A stretch of 64,000 bases of DNA. It comes from Sycobia sp. Sy_11. Its lineage: Eukaryota; Arthropoda; Insecta; Hymenoptera; Epichrysomallidae. The stretch's first letter is position 1. Every line of letters starts with the position of its first letter. This document shows, piece by piece, positions 1 to 10,450 of this stretch. The stretch spans positions 5,417,501 to 5,481,500 of the forward strand of contig JACCIC010000015.1 in assembly GCA_018907035.1 (NCBI GenBank). Direction: 5' to 3'. Under the pieces are notes generated by a model that made no database searches, had not been told where the DNA came from, and saw only the letters and a program-made list of their open reading frames with translations. The translations under genes were made by a program, and so were the position numbers.

Positions 1-42
1 GGTGGTGGGAGCAGTCAGCTTGCCCTTCGCCAACATCGAATA
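1..42. other. GC-rich stub at window edge, possible exon end
   Basis: The first ~42 bases are GC-rich and unlike the AT-rich element that follows. The frame starting at base 2 reads a hydrophobic stretch (VVGAVSLPFANIEYSSF) before a stop. This could be the end of an exon or just a sequence scrap. It is too short to assign. Confidence 0.12.
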
Positions 43-256
43 TAGTTCATTTTAATATTGTTCATTTTTAATCTAATTTAATTTTATTCTTAGTTGCAAT
101 TTTTATTTCAGATACTTCGGGGGTGATTTTAAACACGGACAGTCTGACTCTGTCATTATATTAGTGTAATATATTATAGTATAAAGACTGAAAGACCAAC
201 AAAACTATTTATTAATTTAATTCAGAACAGTCGGCATAAGTACAATTTTAAATCTT
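43..256. mobile_element. MITE-like element, copy 1 (right half only)
   Basis: This right half matches the right arm of the element at 22278-22606. It has an ATTTT-rich interior, then CTTCGGGGGTG, GGACAGTCTGACT, a TATTA-rich stretch, AAAGACTGAAAGACC and an end whose reverse complement resembles the outer left ends of copies 3 and 5 (AATTGTACTTATG). The left arm is absent: GC-rich sequence abuts the interior, so this copy is truncated or interrupted. It has no open frame and is presumably non-autonomous. It belongs to the same subtype as copies 3 and 5. Confidence 0.7.
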
Positions 257-259
257 TAG

Positions 260-2150
260 GTTATACCTAATTTACTGAGTGTAACATCTGGATGGTTGGA
301 ATGAGGGCTATAGTTTATCTCGGTTACGAATATAATTCGTATATGGTACTGGAATTCTAGAAGATTATAGTTATGTATATAAAATACAAATATTTCTATA
401 AATAGAATTATAATTGTTTATTATTTACTTTGTTGTTCGTATTTGCATTGATTATAAGCAAATAACACATGTGCGTTACATTACTATAAACAGCTTTATT
501 TATATTATTATGAATTTCCTTGTATCAGATACAATTGAAATATTTGTTTTTATAAATAAAAATAATTCCTTATGAAGTATTGTTCGTAAAGAGATCCTAC
601 ATATATTTGTTTATATTCAGTTTTACTTTTTCAGTTTTACTTTTAAATTTTCTTTCTTGAAATAATTAATGTTCAGTTTTAAAAAATAGTGAAAAATAAA
701 TAATTAACAATCTGAATTTCAATATTTCTTTGCATATTATTAAAAGTATATAGTTTTGTTTATTGTAAATACATTTTATTTGTTATACATATATTTATAT
801 ATAAACTTTCCGTACATGCGCTGGAGCTCTCATTGTTCCCCCGTCTCTGTTAAATATTATTTTCCATGCAGTCTAATATTATAACCAATCTTTTATGATT
901 GTTATTTTCATTTGATACGATTTTGCAAAGAACAAGAAAAGCATCTCTCAGTTGTGCGCTAAGGACAGTTCAAGTCATGTAGTTTACTTTGGTTGACGAT
1001 TCAAGTTCGATCTTTTTAGGTAGATATATGACGATTGAAGAATACACAAAGGCGCGATTTCAATGAGTATTTGCAAAATGTATGGCCTAAGAGCAAACCT
1101 CTTTTCTCGGTTACTTCGATCGTATATCTGAGTTTTCTATGATGTTTGTTAATAAAATTTCCTACATTGGAAAATGCTAAAGTAGCGATTAATATTACTG
1201 AGCTGTATTTTGACTACCAGGCGTAAAGACTTAGTATTACAAAAAAAATGGATTATTCGAATAATCCTTCTCGGATCTTTAAGAAAATTGAAAATTCAGA
1301 AAGGGAATTCTCCCATCAGTGCGCCATTGATTAAATTGCATTAGTTATCATTAATTAAATTTTCATGCGATATAACAGAAATAATATGCGCCGGCAACGT
1401 CGATTTCGATAAATTCATACGTTTAATACAGACGACGCCGTATTTATTACCGAGGCACGCGACACTAACGTTATAAACGCGCTCAATTGAGCACTGTAAA
1501 TGGGAACATCCTGCGTTCAGATATTAAACGAATTCGCTGATAAACAAAATGTAATTCGATAATTCGAGGCTTCGGGTACGGATTTTCGGCGAATCATTGC
1601 GTTAAAATCTAATCTAGCATATCGATAAAAGTCGATCAAAGGAATAAGCCATTAGCCACCGTAAATTTTCAGCAATTTATCATGTTATAATGTCGCAGAG
1701 AAGAAATAATAATATAAAACCGAGATTATGAAAAATCTAGTTTCTCGTACGTTGTAGAGCTTTGAATTTTTAGACGCGATTATTACTCTGGTAAGCAAAT
1801 GCTTCTAGTCAAATTCGTCGCGTATTTCTAAATTACTTAAAAGTCATTAAGATCAATGAAAACCTCTTATTGTAAATATACACCATTAGACCAATTAATA
1901 TAAAGTTATGCTATATATAAATATTGAGCGAGGGAATAATTTTATACTGTCGCTAATAATAATTTGCTACTCGTGTTTAAATTAAAGACCTTTAAATATT
2001 TAATGAACTTCAGTGGATATTGATGACGAAAGAATCGAAAACCAAGCGGTAGATTGTAAAAGTTAATTGAATTTCGATGATGTATATTAAGATGGATAAT
2101 TGTTTCATTATTAATGTAAGTTTTTCTTAATTGAGTTTCATGGGCAAAGT
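260..2150. other. AT-rich non-coding spacer
   Basis: No open frame of note. A slightly less AT-rich patch at 1380-1600 carries CGCG and TTTATTAC words and looks like conserved non-coding DNA more than coding sequence. A perfect 18-base palindrome lies at 1250-1267 and is listed separately. Confidence 0.6.
1250..1267. promoter_or_regulatory. Palindrome with two convergent TAATCC sites
   Basis: GGATTATTCGAATAATCC is a perfect 18-base dyad holding two TAATCC words in opposite orientation. TAATCC is the known core site of K50 homeodomain factors (Otx/Bicoid/Goosecoid type). A role as a dimer site is inferred. A palindrome this long is expected about 0.2 times by chance in 64 kb. Confidence 0.3.
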
Positions 2151-2154
2151 ATGG

Positions 2155-2226
2155 ATCCTAAAAATATCGATACCATAAGTCAAGCACTAGATTTTGCTTG
2201 ACTTATGGTATCGATATTATTAGGAT
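2155..2226. ncRNA. Near-perfect 32-bp hairpin, miRNA/hpRNA-like
   Basis: The left arm 2155-2186 and right arm 2195-2226 are reverse complements with one mismatch in 32 positions (A opposite A, left base 2162), closed by an 8-base loop (CTAGATTT). G:U and A:T pairs could extend the base slightly. The size is that of a pre-miRNA, and the stem reads equally well from either strand. Animal miRNA precursors usually have more bulges, so a recently formed hairpin RNA locus or a small palindromic insertion is equally possible. I do not recognise the arm as a known insect miRNA. An AT-rich spacer surrounds it, with no nearby promoter sign. Confidence 0.4.
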
Positions 2227-2323
2227 TTAATAAATTATCATATTTTTCTAATTTAGAATTCAGTCTCCATTTACCCTAAGAGGACATCTTTGTTCGATAG
2301 CCTCATAACGTATTAACTGTCTG

Positions 2324-2683
2324 TGAATTATATTATGGAATTTCTATGACTTGGGAACAATAGGTAGAGTAGTTCCCTTTTTCGTAATTAATAAAAAAAA
2401 GGGTGTAAAATCCATTACATTAGTATGCTGCACGGCAATCATAGAGTTGGGCTATATTTTCTTAATTCAAGAATTTTGTTCAAATATTTCATTGATATCG
2501 GAAAAATATTTTTTTCAATGTAAAAATGTGGAAAGTGGCTTTGATACTCTTGGATGTAAAACACTGAAAAAATATCAGACGTCGATACCGCCCTTCTTTA
2601 TCCAACAGTTCATTTACCCAACAATCTTAGTTTATTCGAGGATCATATTTAAAATTGCAAATGCGATGGCTCAATTCTCATAA
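2324..2683 (+). other. Open frame of ~110 codons without ATG start
   Basis: An unusually long stop-free run for AT-rich DNA, beginning just after a TGA. The only internal ATG is seven codons before the stop. The reading (…GTIGRVVPFF…ELGYIFLIQEF…) shows no domain I recognise. By a rough estimate about one such run is expected by chance in a window of this size and composition. It could be an exon or transposon scrap, but I would not annotate a gene. Confidence 0.1.
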
Positions 2684-2689
2684 GTATTT

Positions 2690-3441
2690 GAAGTATACAA
2701 TTAAAAAGAAGCAATTATCTCTATTTTGAGTCTATGGCTAAGATTATATGTTTAGGTAATTTAATGTATATTTGAAGTTTTTTAAAAGTGGTCCAACTAA
2801 TAAGAGTAAGTATGGGATTTTCATTTTCATCATAAGATAGAAAGAACAATTTAATCATTTTCATTAAATGTTAATTTTATCATTAAATGATATAAAATTT
2901 AAATATATGTTCTCAATGATTGTTGAATAAAATAGCAATTCAGAACTATATTTTTATTTTTTATACATATGTCAAGTGTATGTACAATTAAAAGTTACCT
3001 CCTATGGTATATAAAATAATATAAATCATATAAAAATTTTAATCCCTTATCAGATCCAAAGTAGCAAACAGCCTTAAGTCCTGAATCATTGATATAAGAG
3101 TTTCTTCATTAATGACTTCTTCAGATTGGACTAAATTAAAAATTTTATTCTTTTGTTCAGAATTCTATTAAACATAAAAAAAGAAAAATTTCTCTTATTA
3201 TTTTATTAATTCATAATTGCTTATCAAAATACAATTAAAATCGATATTATTATTTATTGTGGTGATGTGCAGCTTATACCTATGTATGAAATGCGAGAAA
3301 AACGTTTTCCAGAATCAACTTTAAGTTCACATCTTAATTACATCGGAATACGGTTCTACGAATATAGTGTTGAAAAATAAAAAATTAGCAGATCTTTACG
3401 GTTCCATCTGAAAAAACATTTTCTTAAAATGGGTTTGTTTG

Positions 3442-3442
<1 letters not shown>
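2690..3442. other. AT-rich non-coding spacer
   Basis: Simple AT-rich DNA; I see no gene, conserved motif or structured element. Confidence 0.6.

Positions 3443-3486
<44 letters not shown>
3443..3486. repeat. (TA)n microsatellite
   Basis: About 22 uninterrupted TA units followed by degenerate TATA-rich sequence. One of six long TA tracts in the window. Such tracts are self-complementary and can extrude cruciforms. Confidence 0.95.
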
Positions 3487-3492
<6 letters not shown>

Positions 3493-3889
3493 CTATATAT
3501 TTATATATAGATTAGGTTATAACATTGTGGTGAAGATCATCCATATATATTATAAATAAAAACTACCATGTATCAAAATATTTCATTAAACACGAATATT
3601 TTTCATAAGCTTACACATATGATGAAGAATACATTTAACTCGCTTAACGAATGAAAATTTTACAATTATTTGAGCAACTTGTACATCTATATCGAGCGAA
3701 CTTCTTCATTATACAATTTCGGAATTACATCAAAGAATAATATGAATAATTGAAAGGAAAGAGTGGCAATTTTACAAAAAATCTCATTTCATTGCCGAGA
3801 TATTAGAATTGGTAATTTTTCCGATTCATAATTGATTTACATCACGACTAATATGGGTTACAAAATAGGGGGACGAAAAAAACGAATTC

Positions 3890-4500
3890 GATGGCAGGGC
3901 CATTCACTCGAGTTCACGCGAGGTACTCCGTAACGAGACTCAATACCTGAAATCGCACGAACACCCTCGCGCGGCCACCCGACGATCGCGCGGAAAGAGC
4001 CGTAAAAGACTTCCCGATTCCAGCGGCAATGATCTCACCCGCAAATCCCAGCCTCGAGGTGCTCGGCGGAACTGATGAAAAACCGCGCGATCCGCACGGG
4101 GGAACGGCGCGCGTTAATGGAGCGGGCCAACGATAAACGCCGTAATTGTCACCTGCACCCCTCTCCATCCCCCCTCCGCCCAGCCCTCCACAACGCCGTA
4201 AAATAAAAGCTCCTTTATCGGGTCGCGTCGGCAAGGCGGGTGTGGGGGGTATGGAGGTGGTGGTGGTGCTGAGGGGGGGGGGCTCGGCTCGCATGCAAAG
4301 GCTCCCGTGGGAGGACCCCCGGGAGAGGGGCAGCCGAGGCGCCTCGCGATACATCGGCGCCTTGTTTCTCGGCCCCGGGGGCTCTGACTTTTATATACGC
4401 CGCGTTTGCGCGCCCTTATGCGCGGCCGCCGGAGTTCAATATCCGGCTCGCGCGAACGGCCGCGTAAAATGCAAAGGTACACACATACACACACATATAC

Positions 4501-4558
<58 letters not shown>

Positions 4559-4690
4559 CGCGAGATTGAAATCGTAAACGTTGGACGACCCGACCCTTAG
4601 CGTAGATCGCGGTTGAGAAGGCGAGCGGGGTGGAGGGCGGGAGAAGAAATTTACCTTACGATTGAACTGAAATGGGGGAGTTATCGGGTC
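3890..4690. other. CpG-rich island 1
   Basis: GC-rich, CpG-dense sequence with CGCG words, a G-run at 4271-4281 and ATTA-type words between GC blocks. Frames of 100-146 codons overlap on both strands (3914-4354, 4114-4494, 4146-4577), are low-complexity (Pro, Arg, Gly), and some run into the (TA)n tract as Tyr-Ile repeats, so they are not genes. Probably regulatory; no transcription start can be fixed. Confidence 0.6.
4504..4555. repeat. (TA)n microsatellite
   Basis: About 26 TA units, preceded by a short CA-rich run (ACACATACACACACAT), inside CpG-rich island 1. Confidence 0.95.
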
Positions 4691-4699
4691 TTTTAAACC

Positions 4700-5332
4700 G
4701 TGATAAGTGGGTGTCTCATATAGCGATCGAGTCTCTGTTCTATTCACGAGTTATATAAAAAATGATTTTTATGAAAACCATGTATTTGTTTCATTTATAC
4801 CAATCGTTAAAAAACCCCGTGTACAAGAATAAACATGTGGCATGTCGTTTGAGCAGAAATTAGTTCCTATATGCCTATTAAAGTCTTTGCATCTCTAGTT
4901 TATTTATTGTAAGACCGAAAATTGGGTCATTCGATGTAGATCGATATATTTGAGTAAATGATTTCACCACTTTGCAGATAAATCCTGAGATATACTTGTT
5001 TTTGTCATTTAAAAAACTATTTTCTTACATATAAATCAATTGATAAATTAAAAACAATATATCGAACTATTTTTATCAAGTATCTCGCAAATAGAGCATT
5101 AATTTGCCTTAATTAAGACTTTAATGCTTCTACTTAGATACTAAACAACAGATATTTAGATATTTTCAAGCTAATGTCTACGTGTGGCTTTCTGATGTCA
5201 GATCTATCCGGTTCCGGTAACTTTACCAGACCCAAGTTCTCCTCTAGACGACCACTGCATGCATTAGACTATCTCACATTATACACACCCAAATTAGAAC
5301 ATGAATATTTTTTTGTAATTTATATTCTATTT

Positions 5333-5380
<48 letters not shown>

Positions 5381-6580
5381 GATCTATTTTAATATAAAAT
5401 ACGTAGCACAGAAAAAATGAAGGAAAACATAATTATAGAATTTTTACCGAGAAATTCGTTAATGGCCTTGAATTGGGTCTTATCTGTAATTTTGAAGATC
5501 ATTTTAAGGCCAGCTATATGTGTTTAAATAAAATCTATTTGTGAAACAAAGAATGGACTTTCAACATATGGTCCAGTTCAAATCCGAATTTATGATTCAT
5601 TTATACAGGAGATGCATATTCCTCAAGCTTTAAGGATACAATTGTATTGAAATTCGGTTTGATCTTAAGAGTCATATGCAGCAAAAGGTAAGGTCGTATT
5701 TGATTGTGTAATTTTTCATTCTTTTCATTTCCGGTATGAAAAGTATCTGAATAAACGGAATTCACTTTGAAACAACTTTGAAGATCTGTCTCAACGCTAC
5801 TATGTTACCCAGAAAAATTCTGAATCTTAGATTTTACAAATCAATAAATTGACAAAATAAAAAATTAGCGAAATATGTACAAACAAAATGAATTAAATAT
5901 AAGTACTGACCGCGCATCTTTCGAAGGCGATTGAGTGAAAATAAATTTTTCTTGAAAATTGGTTAGCTTGCTTACGTACAACATAGGCAACAAAAATTTT
6001 CGTTAGTGTCAAATGAGAGAATAAACATTGCTTAAATCTTTCTTTATTCAAATTTACCGCGAATAATAATGAAGTTATATATAACTAATTATAGGCAAAT
6101 ATCCCAAATACTGTTAAGACATGATTTTGATTTTATCTTCGATCTATTTAATTGCCTTGACCTTTTATTTTTGGAAATCAGCCTACATCGCTCAATAGAA
6201 CTGCTAGTACACGAATTTTCACTTAACTGGCGAACCTCCTCCATTTATTGAATTTAGAATTAGATCCGCATCGGCGTTAAAAAATTCTATTGGAATTCCT
6301 TTTTTTGGGGGCAAGATTTTATCAGTCACTGAGCTGATAATCGCTTTATTACCAATTTGGACTCGAATAAATAGTCGAACTATAATCTCATTTTTCAGTA
6401 ACGATTTAAAATATTTACTGAGCTTCCCGATAACTGCATCGAATTGAGAAATCTCGATAGCTTTCGAAATAGTTTCTTTTCTGATGCATACAAGAGGATT
6501 ATAATAAAGCTCTAATTTTCCTAATGATCGTGATACACCACGATTTTCAACGTTTTGTAATGCGTTTTTATCCGTAAATC
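4700..6580. other. AT-rich non-coding spacer with (AT)n tract
   Basis: Holds an (AT)n microsatellite at 5335-5379. Short frames at 5174-5392 and 6069-6251 are unremarkable, and the first runs into the microsatellite. No gene seen. Confidence 0.6.
5335..5379. repeat. (AT)n microsatellite
   Basis: About 22 uninterrupted AT units in an AT-rich spacer. Confidence 0.95.
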
Positions 6581-7047
6581 TCCTCGTAGACCATACCGGA
6601 ATGCCGAATAATCAACAGCTCTCGTTCGACGATCTCGAAAAATCTCGATTTACAAAGGAATATAATTTTTTTCCAAGCGGCAGGAGCTCGATCCAACCGC
6701 GCGAGTTTTTTTTTTTACATTTCCGCGTTTCCGATCACTCTCCCCCCTCCCTGCCCCGCTCCCACCAAGTCGAACTTATCAATGTCTATTATACTATCCC
6801 ATCCCTTTCCTCCACTTTCGATGTCCCGCCCTCTCGCCAAGTTCCAGAGGACGAACTTTTCCGTCTCCTTCTCCCACCCCCTCGTCGCGACAGAGCCAAA
6901 CCCGCTGTCCAATCGTCGCCGCGGTGGGCAGCGAATCTATTTTTCTCGGAATTTCAAGCTAAGAGGGGCGGCGGAGTTTATGAAAAGTGGAGCCCGACAC
7001 AGGATCGAAAAAAGTTTTGTTCTTTCTCCCTCGGGGGAGGGGATCGT

Positions 7048-7096
<49 letters not shown>

Positions 7097-7375
7097 CCCC
7101 TCCCTCTCTCTTCTTCCGCGTTTTTAGACCATGACGCGGTCGCTATTTCGTCCCTTCCGCAGAGAGCAGCTTGATTAATCGAGTCGCTCCAAATTATTAT
7201 ATTGATAGATGGGGCTGTGGGAACTTTTTTTTTCTTCAAAACTTTCTCGCTCATATTGTCGGCGTTCTTGTAAAAATCCGGCCGCAAACGCGCGTAACGG
7301 GGAAATTGAATGGAGGGGGGGGGAGGCTGTTTCGCGCGTGCACAGCGAAGGGTTTTATACTATAATACGAGGTTG
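6580..7375. other. CpG-rich island 2, pyrimidine-rich
   Basis: A strongly C/T-rich plus strand from about 6720 to 7110 ends in a (CT)n tract at 7054-7093. G-runs follow near 7315. Overlapping frames on both strands (6601-7134, 6782-7174, 6937-7287) are Ser/Leu or Arg/Glu repeats from the CT tract. Read as a regulatory-type island, not coding. Confidence 0.6.
7054..7093. repeat. (CT)n microsatellite
   Basis: Twenty CT units in the core of an island. CT/GA tracts recur in most islands here and match the general binding preference of GAGA-type factors; binding is inferred. Confidence 0.95.
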
Positions 7376-7378
7376 AGG

Positions 7379-7393
7379 GTTTCTTATATGGCT
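7379..7393 (+). promoter_or_regulatory. Shared island-edge motif, copy 1
   Basis: GTTTCTTATATGGCT. The same word with C for T at the variable position recurs at 14528-14542 and 56010-56024, each time at or in a CpG-rich island. CTTATATGG also resembles a degenerate CArG box. Function unknown. Confidence 0.3.
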
Positions 7394-7399
7394 GTCTCA

Positions 7400-9200
7400 C
7401 AGTATCGGCTGCTCTATCAACTATGAATCACTTCTTCATTCAAAGTATATAGATTTTATTTCAGAATCTAATAACTCTCAAGAGTGGGGAGGAAAGGGTC
7501 AAAATGTCGCTCCATATATATATTTATATATATATAAAAAAAAATTTTCCGTTCATAATTAATAGTTTCGTTGATATAGAAAATATACTAGACAATTTTG
7601 ATTTGGCGGATTTTGCAAGAAGAATGTGTTGAATTATTAATTCGACTGTTACGATGAACTTTTCCTGAAAGTTTCGAGTCAGCTGAAGCATTATTCACAG
7701 GTAGCTACAATGATTAAAGTTGCATGAAAATGTTGGTTACAGATGCAACTTTCGTTCTCAATAATAATTTTCTCGTTAAATTAATTGGATAATATATAAT
7801 AATACTATCATTCATTATTGACTAATGTATAATAATAAGAATCATAATAATACCAATAATAATAACAGCAACATTAACAACAACAAAAATAATAATACTT
7901 TTACGGGGGTTGTATTTTGGTACCTGAATTCAATGATCAATTTTGCTATGCTTCTGTGGCTGATTTCACCATCTTTTTTGGATGAAGTACAATAGTAAAG
8001 TAATTACCGACAGTACAAACTGTCGCATAGTCGAAGAATCGGGACAAAAAGAATTCAAAATCTTATTCAGTATTCCTAATAAATTTGTTATTAAATATTC
8101 AATGCTTGAAAAGAATATTCTATTTTTTACAGTTTACTTGTATCCAAAATACAAGGCTGCTTTATTGAGAAATATCAATTGCGATTTGATATTATATGCA
8201 TTATCATTTTGGATGAACAAGTATTGAAAATGTGATTTTGGTAATTCTATGTTTTATGTTGATGGAACAATGTTGACGTTCCGATAATATTGAAAATATA
8301 CGTTAAGGTCATATCTGTAAGAATTTGGTCCCTATTTTGCCAGGAACTCTTGTAGGTGAAAAATTTATGCCGATTATTCTTGGCCGAATTGTTTGAATTA
8401 TCTTGTATGCTGCACCTGCCTTAGTTATAGTTTTTTCAAGATACTTACGATTGATTTCATAATATTTTATGATTTTGGATACAATGTCAGGAAATATTAG
8501 TTAGTGAATATTTTATATTTTGTATTGAAAATTTTATATTGATATTTCAGAATGGATAGTATATAACAATTTTATTATAATTTTTAAAGTTTGACTAATA
8601 TGTATATATATTTATTTAAGCACATCGAAAATTTCTAAAAAGCATTTTCATAATAATCTGCTTCACAACGAGGCACCGTACCATACGAATTTTTCTGCTC
8701 TTGACTTGCAAGTGGATACTTCGGCTGTTGTAAAAAACGTTCATAGAGATCGTGGAGCTACTTTTTAGAGTTGCAAGTAAAGCAAGTGGTTCGTACCCAT
8801 AATTTTTCCAACAAATATAATTTATACCAATACAAACATTACGTTTTTTACCTGTGTGTTTTACCCTTTGTTTTCAATATAACAGTCCCGAAAAGGCTAA
8901 TTGTGCAATTAACATTGTGCCTACATAAATAATGTATAATAAAAAATAAATCCAATTATTTTATGTTATTTATTATTTTAGTTCAAAAAACGATTCTTGA
9001 AGCAAAAATCGGACTAAAAGCAAGAAAATATTTATTTCTAAATAATATTTATTATATACAGAATAACATTAACTGTATAATTTATGAAGATTTACTCAAT
9101 TTTATCATGCGTAACCTTTACACGTGTCTCTGTCGATCAATGTCGATCGCTTCTTCTTCTTAGTCATCGTAATCTATTCCTATCTGCTTCTTCTTAATCT
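7400..9200. other. AT-rich non-coding spacer
   Basis: Contains an AAT/AAC-rich degenerate trinucleotide stretch at about 7795-7895 and scattered short frames (for example 7982-8227 and 8963-9163) with no recognisable domain. No gene supported. Confidence 0.55.
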
Positions 9201-9207
9201 TCCGAAA

Positions 9208-9510
9208 TTATTCTCTTAGCCTGTTGAAAAAAAATTTTAATTGAAATTTATTTAAAATCTCGTCGAAAGATAAATATATCAAAAACAAGTATCGTAAAAT
9301 CCGGTATACGCGCAAAGCTCCTAAATTATGCTGTAACAGATCCTGCCCGTGCTTATAATGCCATCTGTTTAGTACGGACAATAGCCGCAATGGAGCAGGG
9401 ATCGCTGCCTCGATATATTTCTCTACATCTACACGCAGTGAATGGCGAATATTTCGCCAATAAGTTTGTTTTTCTAAACATAAATGAAAATTCGAGCCGC
9501 TTTCAAACTG
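9208..9510 (-). pseudogene. Possible coding remnant, 100-codon open frame
   Basis: A stop-to-stop frame of 100 codons on the minus strand in moderately AT-rich DNA. The first two thirds read like ordinary protein (…EKQTYWRNIRHSLRV…, …IPAPLRLLSVLNRWHYKHGQ…, …LLQHNLGALRVYRIL…) before degrading into Phe/Lys-rich AT sequence. A plausible 3' splice site (CAATAACAG) sits at its upstream edge near 9508. There is no in-frame ATG near the start. Together with 9602-9685 and 9751-9867 on the same strand it may be an exon of a decayed or unrecognised gene, but another frame across the same bases also looks passable, so chance is a real alternative. Family not recognised. Confidence 0.22.
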
Positions 9511-9601
9511 TTATTGTTTTATAAGTCAATAATATAAGAGTTAGCGTAAAACTACGTTCTAATCTAGTCGAGCAAGGTAGATAGAGATAAATATCTTTCT
9601 A

Positions 9602-9685
9602 CTACATTTGCCCTCGTTTCACAGTAAGAGAAAGTGCAGCCATCGCTTGTATGTTTTCACGTACATGGGTTGGATCTTTGTTCAT
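9602..9685 (-). pseudogene. Possible coding remnant with in-frame stop upstream
   Basis: A 27-codon reading (MNKDPTHVRENIQAMAALSL…) begins right after a TAG. The same frame is open for another 15 codons upstream of that TAG (GNNGVTLDTAVSVHI), so a single in-frame stop splits an otherwise continuous reading. A GTAGTA donor-like sequence follows at about 9605. Family not recognised; weak evidence on its own. Confidence 0.15.
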
Positions 9686-9750
9686 CTATATGTGGACGGA
9701 CACCGCCGTATCCAACGTCACTCCATTATTTCCCTAACAGATATCAAAAT

Positions 9751-9867
9751 CTAAGTGGAATTAAACAGTGATAAATGAGCAATCTCAGTCAATCTATTAT
9801 CACTTAGATGAAGAATGGCACTGTCTACAAACTTAATTTCTTGGGGTATCATTTGAGCCAACCACAT
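9751..9867 (-). pseudogene. Possible LRR-like coding fragment
   Basis: A 38-residue ATG-started frame contains AILHLSDNRLTEIAHLSL, which fits the leucine-rich-repeat core LxLxxNxLxxI closely, with Asn and the spaced leucines in register. It lies between the other minus-strand traces (9602-9685 downstream, 9895-9960 upstream). A single repeat can arise by chance and no second repeat is visible, so this is a hint of a degraded or exon-split LRR protein rather than a call. Confidence 0.2.
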
Positions 9868-9894
9868 GTTCGTTTAAAATTAAAGTAATAAATT

Positions 9895-9965
9895 ACCTCC
9901 GCTTTAGTAGATTGTAAATCTACCAAACCACCGTCCGTTATTGCCGGTTGCAGCGCGTAGTTCAG
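9895..9965 (-). pseudogene. Possible exon trace ending at GAG|GTAATT
   Basis: On the minus strand a 26-codon reading (…LNYALQPAITDGGLVDLQST…) reaches a good 5' splice site, GCGGAG|GTAATT, near 9898. A TGA lies at its start. It precedes the LRR-like fragment in the direction of transcription. Suggestive only. Confidence 0.15.
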
Positions 9966-10450
9966 ATAAAATCAAAAGCGCAACGGCCGAACAGCCAACA
10001 GTTCCCCGGAATTCTCGGTCAAATTAGTCAAATTAATTCCAGAAATATTCGTACGAAAAACAGAAAGAGAGAGAAAGAGTGAGATGGAGGGATGGAGAGA
10101 AGCGCGAGCGCCTACTCGACCCGTTGGAAATTCAGGACGGACTTGGAAACAAGGCGAAACAAGGCCTCGCGCCGCCACTCTGCATCTATTTAATTCAGCG
10201 CGGGCAAATGTAAAGCCGGGGTATGGACCCGGGCCGTGCGACACCGGTCGAGAATTCATAATGCACGCGCGGAAAGCCGAGATTACGTATGGATGTTAAT
10301 AAAGATTATGATCGAAGTTGGGCCGATCGCGAGCGTTGAGGACGAAAGGGGGCGTCGCGCGGTTTTGCGATTTGCGCAATTTCAAGAATAGCCAGGCCGG
10401 TAATTAAGAATCCATTAGCGGGAAGATCGGAGGGCTAATGAACTGTTAAA
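9960..10450. other. CpG-rich island 3
   Basis: CpG-dense block with GGCGCGAGGC-type words, GA-rich edges near 10060-10090 and ATTA words near 10395-10440. Overlapping frames at 9972-10259 (minus) and 10084-10299 (plus) are composition-driven. Probably regulatory. Confidence 0.5.
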
